From: a virus
Strand: one strand, 5' to 3'
DNA: 23,412 nt
IMG/VR virus record: IMGVR_UViG_3300026512_000061
Coordinates: 1-23,412 of that record
Shown here: piece by piece, positions 1 through 7,619 of the stretch
How positions within the stretch are numbered: the stretch's first letter is position 1
Layout: the number at the start of each line of letters is the position of its first letter
Notes under the pieces: generated by a model
Seen by the model: only the letters and a program-made list of their open reading frames with translations
Database searches by the model: none
Told to the model about the DNA's origin: nothing
Translations under genes and position numbers: made by a program

Positions 1-1817
1 AGCTTGCTTAATTCCCAAGGAAATAGTCCTTTATCCCAAGATGTTCCAGAAATTTCTTTGTATTTTCCTCTTTCTTTGGCTAATCTGATAGCTTGCTTAA
101 TAAAATGATATGTTAAGTCTTCAAATAATTCATGTGTAAATCCTAAAGCCTCATCATCAGTAAATTTTATACCTTTGCTTGCTAATAAATTCGCATAGTT
201 ATTAACACCTATTCCTATGCTTCTTAAATCTTTGTTGAATTTTTCACCCAATCTGACTTTATAATTAGACACATCAAAGGCATTATCCATACCTAATAAA
301 ATGTTATAAGCTAACTCATCTTTTTCTTCTCCTGTCATTTCATCCCATTTAACTAAATTAACAGAAGAAAGATTACAAATACCTATTAAACCATCGTATT
401 TTCTTACATTTGTCCATTCGTCATTATCTGAGTCTTTTACCAGTTTATCTTTAATAAGATTAATAGGTTTTGTTCTAACAGTTACCTCTGTGCATAAATT
501 GCTCATCTTTATAACATCAGAACACACTCTCTGTTCATTCACGTTGTCCATACTTAACCAATAAATGTTTCCTGTTTCACTTCTAACTTTAGCATAAAGA
601 AATGCTAATTCTCTCGCTTTGATTTTTCTTTTTCTAATACCTGGTTTTTTAGAATAATACTCATACCATTTATCAAATTCATCTCCATAGGCTTCTATTA
701 ATTCAGGTGTATCTAACGGATCAAATAAAAATACTTCCTCACCATTTTTAATAGCTTCAGAAAATCTTCTATTCCATTTCATTGTATATTTTAATTTTCT
801 AGCTCTTTCTTCATCAGCTCCACCTGCGTCTTTTAGCATAATTATTTCAGGAGATTCATAATGCCACCACGCAAAATTAACAACTGCTGCACCACTTCTA
901 ACACCTCTTTGATTAAAGGCTGAAACAACACTTTCAAACAATTTAATAAAGTTGATAACACCAGACGTTTTACCAACCAAATCTACTATTGCACCTATTG
1001 CCCTTAATCTTGTTACATCTAATCCTATCCCACTGCCATATTTAGAATAAATTCCCATATCTCTGGCAACTTCTAAGATGCTTTCAGAGTCGTCATCAAC
1101 TTCTATCAGGACACAACTGGTTGGATTAAAAACTCTTTCTAAAGCATTTACAATCATTGGTGTTGGTGCTGTAAATTTATGTAAAGACAAATCATCATAT
1201 TTTCTTTTAATTGTTTCTAACCTGTTTTTATCCTTATAATGTAATTGAATTGATATAGCCATATATCTATGTTGAGGTAATTCTAAAAATTTTGTTTTTG
1301 TGTATTTTTTAGAATACTTCTGCATAAATAATTCAAATCCACCAAATGTAAAGAGAAAATCTCTGTCAGGATTAATATAATTACCAAGCTCTCTTAATTC
1401 TTCTTCTGTAAAGGTATCTAAAATTTCTTTATTATAAACTTTGTATTGAATTCCTTTTTGAAGAACTTCAAAGTAATCAGGATATTTGTCTCTACTTACA
1501 TTCCAAACATCTTTTCTATATCTCAATATTAACAAATTTTTTGCTATAACGTCCCAAATAGGATAAAGCTCGGAAATAAAATTAGCACAAGTTTCAATAA
1601 CTTCATCCAATAATTTGATAACTGAAATTTTATTTCCTATTTTTAAATCAATTGCCTTTAATACATCTTTTACAAAAGTTTCATCATACGGCTCTTTTAT
1701 TCCTGCTTCATTGACAGCCCACTTAATGACTTTATAAAGTTTTTCTTCTGAATAAGGTTCTTCTCTTCCATCTCTTTTTATAACAATATGTTTTTTTCCT
1801 TCTTTTAGCTCTATCAT
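1..1817 (-). CDS. nrdA: Ribonucleoside-diphosphate reductase alpha subunit (class Ia), 3' end beyond window
   Basis: Reduces ribonucleoside diphosphates to deoxyribonucleotides for phage DNA synthesis, together with an NrdB radical subunit not seen here. About 605 codons are present; T4 NrdA is about 750 residues, so the C-terminal radical-transfer tyrosines and tail cysteines lie outside the window. I translated it from the sequence. Visible features are an N-terminal ATP-cone-like segment (VIKRDGREEPYSEEKL, about residues 12-27), the first redox cysteine in NPTSC (C235), the active-site cluster SNLCTEV with N440, C442 and E444, and the second redox cysteine in GICNLSS (C481). All match class I alpha subunits. 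The start ATG at 1817 follows an AAAGGGA ribosome binding site and lies 9 bases after the stop of the upstream gene, so both are probably co-transcribed from the promoter near 2519. No intein is seen in the visible part. Confidence 0.95.
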   Translation of the reverse strand, partial: MIELKEGKKHIVIKRDGREEPYSEEKLYKVIKWAVNEAGIKEPYDETFVKDVLKAIDLKIGNKISVIKLLDEVIETCANFISELYPIWDVIAKNLLILRYRKDVWNVSRDKYPDYFEVLQKGIQYKVYNKEILDTFTEEELRELGNYINPDRDFLFTFGGFELFMQKYSKKYTKTKFLELPQHRYMAISIQLHYKDKNRLETIKRKYDDLSLHKFTAPTPMIVNALERVFNPTSCVLIEVDDDSESILEVARDMGIYSKYGSGIGLDVTRLRAIGAIVDLVGKTSGVINFIKLFESVVSAFNQRGVRSGAAVVNFAWWHYESPEIIMLKDAGGADEERARKLKYTMKWNRRFSEAIKNGEEVFLFDPLDTPELIEAYGDEFDKWYEYYSKKPGIRKRKIKARELAFLYAKVRSETGNIYWLSMDNVNEQRVCSDVIKMSNLCTEVTVRTKPINLIKDKLVKDSDNDEWTNVRKYDGLIGICNLSSVNLVKWDEMTGEEKDELAYNILLGMDNAFDVSNYKVRLGEKFNKDLRSIGIGVNNYANLLASKGIKFTDDEALGFTHELFEDLTYHFIKQAIRLAKERGKYKEISGTSWDKGLFPWELSK

Positions 1818-1826
1818 AATTTCCCT

Positions 1827-2495
1827 TTAAAGTTTTACACCTAAATCTTTTAATTGCTCTATATAATCATAAGTATACTCTAAAACATTTTTATTTATAT
1901 TTTCATATTTTATTATTGTTCCATTTGAATCAAATAAAATATTACCAGAAGGTGTTTTTAATAAATAGACATTAATATTTCCAGCTGTTAGAATTTTTTC
2001 AACATCAACATTAATGTTTAAATCATCTTTATAATTTTTTTTAAACAATTTTTTATTGAATTTCTTTCTATTTTTTAAACTATTTTTAAAATAAACAGTA
2101 TCTTCAAAATCCATTGTTCCACAAGCAATTAAGTCAAAAACATAAGCTCTAAAATTTCCATCTGAAGTATTTTTATGAAATTTATAAATTTCTTCTTCTC
2201 TTGTTGAAAAACACGTTGCTGAAACCAATAAAGATTTTTTTCTTAAAGTAAGTTTTAAATACTTTTCCATATTGGTAATTTTCAATAAAATTGTTTTATG
2301 CTCAATTAAGTAACCTTTCCAATTTTCAATTTCATAAAATGAATTTGGATTAAATCCTCTAATATTGTCTTTCCCAAACATTTCTTCTAAAATGTTTAAA
2401 AAATTGTATGGAAATTCATTATCGCTAAAAAATTTCATGAAATTTTCCAACACTTCTGTTAAATCTCCCGATATGAATTTTTCAAAGTAACCCAT
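1827..2495 (-). CDS. Hypothetical protein, 222 aa
   Basis: I do not recognise this protein. It is a soluble-looking, lysine- and asparagine-rich 222-residue product with no signal peptide, transmembrane segment or clear catalytic motif. The central part (about 85-135) mixes hydrophobic strands with a few cysteines (C95, C124). It begins with ATG preceded by AAAGGAG and is the first gene after a strong promoter (2519-2547), immediately upstream of nrdA. Its position suggests early expression with nucleotide metabolism, but no role can be assigned. Confidence 0.8.
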   Translation of the reverse strand: MGYFEKFISGDLTEVLENFMKFFSDNEFPYNFLNILEEMFGKDNIRGFNPNSFYEIENWKGYLIEHKTILLKITNMEKYLKLTLRKKSLLVSATCFSTREEEIYKFHKNTSDGNFRAYVFDLIACGTMDFEDTVYFKNSLKNRKKFNKKLFKKNYKDDLNINVDVEKILTAGNINVYLLKTPSGNILFDSNGTIIKYENINKNVLEYTYDYIEQLKDLGVKL

Positions 2496-2518
2496 AAAAA
2501 CTCCTTTATTTTTATTAA

Positions 2519-2547
2519 ATTATATTATATTTTTAGCTATAAGTAAA
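2519..2547 (-). promoter_or_regulatory. Promoter, TTTACT-N17-TATAAT, for the 222-aa gene and nrdA
   Basis: On the minus strand TTTACT (2542-2547) is followed after exactly 17 bases by TATAAT (2519-2524). It is one of nine matching sites in the window. The predicted start site is about 15-20 bases upstream of the ATG at 2495. Its spacer starts TATAGC, the only member without the extended TTTACTTTT or TTTACCTTT left half. Confidence 0.8.
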
Positions 2548-2573
2548 GCTAATTTACTTCCATCCTAAATATT

Positions 2574-2627
2574 TTAATGAAGTTTATGTAATTCATTTAA
2601 TTTTTTCAATAAATTTTTATATTGCAT
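2574..2627 (-). CDS. Possible 17-aa leader peptide
   Basis: A 17-codon reading frame (MQYKNLLKKLNELHKLH) starts 11 bases after the stop of the primase-helicase gene. It has AAAAGG in front of its ATG, and ends before the next promoter. The peptide is basic and amphipathic. It may be a real small gene or chance; there is no supporting homology. Confidence 0.2.
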   Translation of the reverse strand: MQYKNLLKKLNELHKLH

Positions 2628-2638
2628 ACTTTTTCCTT

Positions 2639-5137
2639 TTAAATTATTAATTTTTCAATTACTTTCAAGTAATCATCAGAAATATAATAGCTATTGTATT
2701 TATATTTATATCCAAGCTCTTTTAAGAACATTTTTATCTCTTTATTCAATTCTTTTGGAACAAATCTCTGTTTCAATGAAATTTTATCTTTATAATACAA
2801 CATTTTCTTTAAAAGTTTTATTTTTTCTAAGTTTATTCCATTTTTCTCTAAAATACTAAAATAATTTGACAAATCTTCTTTTTTCATCAAAAATAGTTTA
2901 TGATTCAATATTTTGTCAAAATTTTTTTCATTTTTCAAAATTATCTTCAATAATTGTATTTTTTCATCTTCTGAATCAAAGTTTATGAATTTTTCATAAT
3001 AATTTACCTTTTGTTCTTCATTATAAGATAAATCATTATTTTTTAGACGATTTAGCAATAATTCTACTTTTTGTCGCTCTTTTTCTTTAATTTGTTGTTT
3101 AATTGCTTTCAAATTCAAAGTTGTTCGTTCTTCTACAATTTTTATCTTATTTTTATCAAATTGATGTTCAAGAAGCTTTAAAAAACTTTTTTTGTGATCA
3201 ACTTCTAATAAATTTAAAAAAGTTTCTATACTAAACATAAACTCACCAAAATCATTTATGACTTTATTTCCATAATTATCAAATAAAAAATAAATTGATT
3301 CATCTAAAAAATACAAATATTCATTTTTCAAAATTTCTTTATCTATAATTTTAAATTTTTTTATTTCTTTTATATAGAAATTTATTTTTTCAGCAAATCT
3401 ATTTCTTTTTAATTGCTGTAATGATGAAATAACATCTATTGTTTGACTTTCATCTATATGATAATGAATTTTTACATTTGGACAATTAATTGATATACCA
3501 ACAGTGATAGTCGGAGTAAATATTAATGCATCCCATTTAGCTTCATCAGAAAATGTTTCAATTATTCTATTTTTTTCTTCTTCAGATGTATCTCCATTTA
3601 AAAATACAACTTTCTTTCCATTTTGTTTTAATAATTCACTTATAATGTATCCTGTGCTTTTATTTGACACAGATACTGTTATTTTTTCTTTTTCTCCAAG
3701 TATTTTAGAAATAATAGTATTTTTATCAGTAAATTGAATAAGTTCTGTATTATCTTTATATTCATTGAATAAATATTTTATTTTTCTTCTTTTAAAGAAG
3801 TTTGGCTCTATTTCTAAGAATGCATCAAGCAAAATGAGCTTAAAATTTTTATTTGTGAGTATTTTATACAATTTCATCTTATTTAGTGTTGATTTTTCAG
3901 TTAAATTGGATAAAAGATGTATTAATAATGAAATATATTCATCAATTATCACAATATCAAATTTTTTCACATCATATCTCCATAAACTATCAAATTGTGT
4001 GACTAAATGGCCATTATCTTGATAATTATCATAATAAATATGAATATTGTATTTTTTTGATATATCTTCAGCTAAACTTCTACGATTTGTTATAAATAAG
4101 CATCTTTTTCCGTTTTTTGTATAAAAATCAAGATATTTTGCAATTAAATTTGATTTACCTGTCCCCATTGGTGATTTTATCTTTAAAATATCAAAATCTT
4201 CTATCATTTCTGAAGAAATGTATCTTTCATTGATAAAAATTGTATTTTTTCTTTTTAATTTTGATTTTATGGTATTAATTGAAAGTTTTTTCAATTTTTC
4301 ATCAAGTTTTTCTTCATTTTTCTCATTTATGAAATCTTTTACAACATTTAACTTAGAAATGTCTTTATAAAAATTTATTGATTTGGATGGATTGAAATGA
4401 TGCAATATAAAAGGATTATTTTTAAAAAGAAAATAACCTCTTGGTGTTTTTTCATTTGGATGTCTAAATACAAGTAAATCTCCTTTATCTTCAACAACAG
4501 AAAACCCAAGTCCATTCAAATATTTTATGCTTTCAAAAAGAATATCTTCATAATTTTCATTTTTAATTTCTTTCTTTTTTATCTTTGGAAGTTTTTTAAT
4601 TTCGCCTTCATTAAAAATAACAAAATCATTTTTTAATGTTGGTGCCTGATATGTGGCTTCTCTAGTTACAGAAAGATCTATTTTTCCAAGCCCTTTTATC
4701 AAAAAATTTATATTCAAAAGAAACTGTTTAATTGATTCTTCGTTATTAGCTCCTTCAACTAAAACAGCTCCTTTTAAATTATATTTTCCATTTCCATAGC
4801 TTCTACTAGGCAATATAAAAAAATAATATTTTTCTTTTTTAAGAATTTCTATTATTTGTTCTGAATCTTCTTTTGAAAAAATATCATCTATATCTAAGAC
4901 AATATATTGTATTGATTTACATAGATAATCTTTCAATTCTCTTTTTAGACGTCTTTTAATTATAGGCTCTTTTATATTATAACGACGATTTAAATGAAAG
5001 TGATTAATAAAATAGTATGGAAGTTCTTCAAAAGAAGTTTTGATAGTTTTGAATTCGAATGTATCATTATTGTAAGGTGATATTGGGAATTTTGAAGTGC
5101 TTTGAGAGTTGAAAATTGTAATTTTTATATTTTTCAT
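2639..5137 (-). CDS. Primase-helicase: AEP-like N-terminal domain plus SF2 (UL9/origin-binding-protein type) helicase
   Basis: Large 832-residue replication protein. The N-terminal part (about 75-175) looks like an archaeo-eukaryotic primase (PrimPol) fold: hydrophobic strand plus LDIDD (D82, D84), then PSRSYG (111-115) in the place of the sxH motif, and GKIDLSVTRE with D154 as a third acidic residue. The middle holds a superfamily 2 ATPase: Walker A SPMGTGKS (322-329), motif Ia TNRRSLAED, Walker B as DEYI (399-402), a VVFLNGDTSEEE strand, TPTITVGIS and a motif VI-like QQLKRNR. This order resembles the herpes UL9-type origin-binding helicase family. The C-terminal 200 residues are lysine-rich helices without a recognised motif. 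It is alone behind the promoter at 5269 and the structured leader at 5160. The helicase call is firm; the primase call is inference. Confidence 0.75.
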   Translation of the reverse strand: MKNIKITIFNSQSTSKFPISPYNNDTFEFKTIKTSFEELPYYFINHFHLNRRYNIKEPIIKRRLKRELKDYLCKSIQYIVLDIDDIFSKEDSEQIIEILKKEKYYFFILPSRSYGNGKYNLKGAVLVEGANNEESIKQFLLNINFLIKGLGKIDLSVTREATYQAPTLKNDFVIFNEGEIKKLPKIKKKEIKNENYEDILFESIKYLNGLGFSVVEDKGDLLVFRHPNEKTPRGYFLFKNNPFILHHFNPSKSINFYKDISKLNVVKDFINEKNEEKLDEKLKKLSINTIKSKLKRKNTIFINERYISSEMIEDFDILKIKSPMGTGKSNLIAKYLDFYTKNGKRCLFITNRRSLAEDISKKYNIHIYYDNYQDNGHLVTQFDSLWRYDVKKFDIVIIDEYISLLIHLLSNLTEKSTLNKMKLYKILTNKNFKLILLDAFLEIEPNFFKRRKIKYLFNEYKDNTELIQFTDKNTIISKILGEKEKITVSVSNKSTGYIISELLKQNGKKVVFLNGDTSEEEKNRIIETFSDEAKWDALIFTPTITVGISINCPNVKIHYHIDESQTIDVISSLQQLKRNRFAEKINFYIKEIKKFKIIDKEILKNEYLYFLDESIYFLFDNYGNKVINDFGEFMFSIETFLNLLEVDHKKSFLKLLEHQFDKNKIKIVEERTTLNLKAIKQQIKEKERQKVELLLNRLKNNDLSYNEEQKVNYYEKFINFDSEDEKIQLLKIILKNEKNFDKILNHKLFLMKKEDLSNYFSILEKNGINLEKIKLLKKMLYYKDKISLKQRFVPKELNKEIKMFLKELGYKYKYNSYYISDDYLKVIEKLII

Positions 5138-5159
5138 TTTTTCACCTTAAATCCTTTGT

Positions 5160-5261
5160 AATTCACTTATCCGAGCCTCTCTAAGAGCGTTATATCATAT
5201 TGATGGTAAAGTTATATTAAAGTTTAAATATTTTTAACTGAGAGGCTCTAATAAATAAATT
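5160..5261 (-). promoter_or_regulatory. Structured 5' leader with long conserved stem (copy 1)
   Basis: Minus-strand RNA from the promoter at 5269 would begin almost directly with AUUUAUUUAUUAGAGCCUCUC. This pairs with GAGAGGCUCGGAUAAGUGAAUU near the start codon. The stem has 9 inner pairs, one A-G mismatch, then about 13 outer pairs including three G-U pairs. The enclosed 58 nt can form smaller hairpins. G-U pairs occur only in the minus-strand transcript, which suggests an RNA element. The stem ends next to the AAAGGA ribosome binding site of the primase-helicase gene. A second copy with a different loop is at 13977. Confidence 0.7.
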
Positions 5262-5268
5262 ATTTTTT

Positions 5269-5297
5269 ATTATAATATATTTTTTCACAAAAGTAAA
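5269..5297 (-). promoter_or_regulatory. Promoter, TTTACT-N17-TATAAT, for the primase-helicase gene
   Basis: TTTACTTTT begins at 5297 on the minus strand and TATAAT is at 5269-5274, with 17 bases between. It lies between the GGDEF gene stop and the structured leader, giving a 5' untranslated region of about 125 bases. Confidence 0.85.
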
Positions 5298-5310
5298 GGA
5301 TTTAATAACT

Positions 5311-5778
5311 TTATCTGCATTTACAAATAAAACCCATAATTTTTTTAAAAAATGATTTTTGACTTTTTTTCTTTTTTATAAGTTTTTTATCCAAAATTTC
5401 CATTAATTCTCTAAAAGCAATTAACTTTGGATTCCATCTTTCTTCAGAGTATGTGATATTTTTAATTTTCGATAAATCCACCTTATCATAAGGATAAAAA
5501 AATAGAAGAAACTCATCCCCGCCTATTCTAAAAAATTGAGCTGATGTATTGTTTATGACTTTCTTTATTGAATTTACTACATCGAGTAAAAAATTATCAC
5601 CAAAATGGTATCCATGATTTCTATTTATATTGTGTAAATCATTTATATCAATTAATACAACATTATAAATTTTATCTTTATTTATTTCTTCTAAATAATC
5701 ATCAAGCTTAAATCTATTTCCTATTTTTGTTAAATTATCTGTTTTTAATCTCATTATTTCTTTTTCACAAATTTTCAT
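5311..5778 (-). CDS. GGDEF-domain protein (diguanylate-cyclase-like)
   Basis: A 155-residue protein with the hallmarks of a GGDEF domain: DNLTKIGNR (14-22), matching the usual D-x-LT-x-L-x-NR entry motif; VVLIDIND (40-47) with metal ligand D44; HGYHFGD (55-61), matching GH-x-x-GD; and an intact RIGGDEFLLFF (84-94). Active enzymes make cyclic di-GMP from two GTP in the cytoplasm. The part after the signature is shorter than usual and ends in a basic tail; the normal SVGIA and AD-x-ALY-x-AK segments are hardly recognisable, so activity is uncertain. No sensor domain or inhibitory RxxD site is evident. The gene follows the nuclease gene after 24 bases with an AGGGA ribosome binding site. It could be a cyclase, a nucleotide-binding decoy or a signalling interference protein. 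Confidence 0.85.
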   Translation of the reverse strand: MKICEKEIMRLKTDNLTKIGNRFKLDDYLEEINKDKIYNVVLIDINDLHNINRNHGYHFGDNFLLDVVNSIKKVINNTSAQFFRIGGDEFLLFFYPYDKVDLSKIKNITYSEERWNPKLIAFRELMEILDKKLIKKKKSQKSFFKKIMGFICKCR

Positions 5779-5802
5779 TTTTGTCCCTATTAAGGTAATT
5801 TA

Positions 5803-6573
5803 CTAAATATTTAATTTAAAATTACCAAAATCATGTTCTCCATCACAGTGTCCGAATTTTTTAAAAGGACACCAGTCACAGAGAGCTGTAATATTTTTTG
5901 GAAATTGAGAAGCCTTTTCAATAGGTTTAATATAATCTATCATATTTTTTATTAATTCATTAAGTTGTTCTCTATAATATGTTCTTGAAACAAATTTATT
6001 GTGCTCAATAAAATAAAAATATGTTTCAACTTTTTCTATTTGAGAAAACCTTAAAAAAGCCCAAATGCTATAAATCATAACTTGCATTTCATTTTGATCT
6101 TCTTTATATTTTCCTGATTTCCAGTCTACAATAATAGCTGTTTTTTGATTAACATCATCTTTAATGGCTAAAAAATCTATAAATCCTCTTACTAAAACAT
6201 TTTTTCCATTTTTATAATTTTCAGGTATTAATTTATTTTTTCCTTGCCTTGAAGGATCAAGAATTAGAGAAAATCCTTGCTCTATATATTTTTCTTTTAA
6301 AGATTTAAAAAAATTATAATGAGGTGAAACAATAAAATTGTTAAAAATTTGTCTATATTTATTTTTATCTTCATCTTTAGATAATTTAAAAACAAAATTT
6401 CCTTTTTCATTTTTTAAGTCACATTCTATTAAATGATGAAGATATTTACCTTTTTCTAAAGCAATGTTTGTTTCAAAGGGTATTTTTATTTTATCAATAT
6501 ACTGTAATTTGAATTTTCTTGGACATTGATGAAAAGATCCCATTTTTGAAAAGCTATATGGTGTAAATTTCAA
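5803..6573 (-). CDS. PD-(D/E)XK nuclease, Cas4/RecB-like with Fe-S cysteines
   Basis: This 256-residue protein matches the RecB/Cas4-type exonuclease fold (PDDEXK_1). It has an N-terminal SFSKMGSFHQCPRKF with C17, a GKYLHHLIE helix with conserved H, then VRGFIDFLA (D133), IVDWKSGKY (D150-x-K152) and the downstream Q164 of the QxxxY-like motif. The C-terminus carries CDWCPFKKFGHC (C232, C235, C243). Together with C17 these are the four cysteines that hold a 4Fe-4S cluster in Cas4 and AddB. Such enzymes degrade or resect DNA ends. It is followed by the GGDEF gene. There is no CRISPR array or cas1/cas2 nearby, so a recombination or DNA-processing role is more likely than adaptation. Confidence 0.88.
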   Translation of the reverse strand: MKFTPYSFSKMGSFHQCPRKFKLQYIDKIKIPFETNIALEKGKYLHHLIECDLKNEKGNFVFKLSKDEDKNKYRQIFNNFIVSPHYNFFKSLKEKYIEQGFSLILDPSRQGKNKLIPENYKNGKNVLVRGFIDFLAIKDDVNQKTAIIVDWKSGKYKEDQNEMQVMIYSIWAFLRFSQIEKVETYFYFIEHNKFVSRTYYREQLNELIKNMIDYIKPIEKASQFPKNITALCDWCPFKKFGHCDGEHDFGNFKLNI

Positions 6574-6605
6574 TTTTTCTCCTTGATTTTTATTTTGAAA
6601 TAAAA

Positions 6606-6758
6606 TTAAACTTTAAAATATGATTTTCCTAAATAATACTGTCTTATTATAAATCTAATATTTTCTGTTTTTAAGTCAAATTTTTCTGCAACTTTTTTAA
6701 TATTTTTGACTTTAAAGAAATATTCAATAACTTTCAAATTAAAATCATTCATATTCAT
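6606..6758 (-). CDS. Small helix-turn-helix protein, 50 aa
   Basis: A 50-codon frame beginning ATGAATATGAATGAT, preceded by AAAGGA, fills the gap between the Cas4-like nuclease and GapR-like genes. The product has a helix followed by NIKKVAEKFDLKTENIRFII (residues 19-38). This has the spacing of a helix-turn-helix in which KKVAEKF is helix 2 and TENIRFII the recognition helix. It may be a small transcription regulator or sigma-like fragment. Family identity is not known. Confidence 0.6.
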   Translation of the reverse strand: MNMNDFNLKVIEYFFKVKNIKKVAEKFDLKTENIRFIIRQYYLGKSYFKV

Positions 6759-6794
6759 TTCATTCCTTTATTTTAAAATAAAAATCAAAGAGGA

Positions 6795-7082
6795 TTAAAG
6801 AAGAGAAGCTATTGAATTTAAAATATCCTCATCTCTTTTTATAATATCCTCTATTGTATCAACTAAATCTTTTTCTTGAGAATACTGCTCTTTTAATTCT
6901 TTTTTAATTTCTCTTATAGCTTTGTTAATTTCTTTTACAAGAATACCATTATCTTTAGCTTCTTGTTTAATGACTTTCATATCTTCTTTGATACCTTTTA
7001 TTTCCATTTCTAAAGCAATTAATTGTTTTACATATTTTTTAATTTGTTCTTCATTATTTTGAATTTCTGTAATCATACACAT
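6795..7082 (-). CDS. GapR-like (DUF2312-type) coiled-coil protein
   Basis: A 95-residue, almost wholly helical protein. The stretch from EEQIKKYVKQLIALE through EDMKVIKQEAKDNGILVK to AIREIKKE follows the GapR pattern: one long helix, an acidic-basic second helix ending in EAK-x-NG, then a third basic helix. GapR proteins form dimers or tetramers that encircle overtwisted DNA and help topoisomerases ahead of replication forks. In the phage it could assist replication or reshape host DNA. Start ATG at 7082 overlaps no gene and has GGAG six bases upstream, inside the end of the previous gene; a second ATG at 7076 is possible. The family call rests on pattern memory, not a search. Confidence 0.55.
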   Translation of the reverse strand: MCMITEIQNNEEQIKKYVKQLIALEMEIKGIKEDMKVIKQEAKDNGILVKEINKAIREIKKELKEQYSQEKDLVDTIEDIIKRDEDILNSIASLL

Positions 7083-7083
7083 A

Positions 7084-7542
7084 TTACTCTCCTAATATTT
7101 CTTTTTTAACTTCTTGATAAACATCATACATATCGTCTTCTTCTTTAAATCTCCAATAAACAAATTTAGAAATTTTAATTATGTCTCCTGTCTTATAATC
7201 TTTTACATCAACACCAAAGTCAAGATTAAAAATTATTTTATTAACTTTTCCAGGTTCAAATGTAATGGTATTAATATGGTTTTTGTTTACAATTTCATTT
7301 TGAGATTCATGTATCAAGAAATTTTCTTTTACAAAATCTATATTTAAAAGTTTATTTTTTAACTTATCAAAATCATAATCAGTATTTAATTCCTGAATAT
7401 AAAAATCGCTTGTTTCTCTTCCAAGAATATTAATTGCATTAGAAAAGTTAAAAATAACTTGCCTTTTTCTCTTATTAAAAATAATTGTTGCTGTTTTACT
7501 TAAATTTACTATTTTTGAATCTAACTCCATAAATTTATACAT
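7084..7542 (-). CDS. Hypothetical protein, 152 aa
   Basis: Not recognised. The N-terminal half has alternating hydrophobic residues suggesting beta strands (KTATIIFNKRKRQVIFNF), and the C-terminal half contains FEPGKVNKIIFNLDFGVDV, again strand-like, before an acidic helix. There is no membrane segment or catalytic signature. It is the first gene behind the promoter at 7588 and is followed directly by the GapR-like gene (one base between stop and start), so the two are probably translationally linked. Confidence 0.75.
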   Translation of the reverse strand: MYKFMELDSKIVNLSKTATIIFNKRKRQVIFNFSNAINILGRETSDFYIQELNTDYDFDKLKNKLLNIDFVKENFLIHESQNEIVNKNHINTITFEPGKVNKIIFNLDFGVDVKDYKTGDIIKISKFVYWRFKEEDDMYDVYQEVKKEILGE

Positions 7543-7587
7543 AATTTCTCCTTTTCATTTTATTTAATTTTTTAAATCATAATTATA

Positions 7588-7616
7588 ATTATAAAATAAT
7601 TTTTAAGAAAAGTAAA
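7588..7616 (-). promoter_or_regulatory. Promoter, TTTACT-N17-TATAAT, for the 152-aa/GapR-like operon
   Basis: TTTACTTTT starts at 7616 on the minus strand, TATAAT is at 7588-7593, spacer 17. It sits between the primase stop codon (7620) and the next start (7542). Confidence 0.85.
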
Positions 7617-7619
7617 GGG

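Noticed and set aside
3504-4022. Plus-strand open frames inside the primase-helicase gene, and similar ones at 7114, 7837, 11032, 18310, 19034 and 21273
   Set aside because: They lie antisense within well-supported minus-strand genes, have low-complexity hydrophobic products, and no ribosome binding sites or motifs.
5160-5261. Reading the leader stems as intrinsic terminators
   Set aside because: On the minus strand no T-run follows the 3' arm, the stems enclose almost 60 nt, and both sit between a promoter and a start codon.
5803-6573. Reading the Cas4-like gene as part of a phage CRISPR-Cas system
   Set aside because: No array, cas1, cas2 or effector gene is present in the window.
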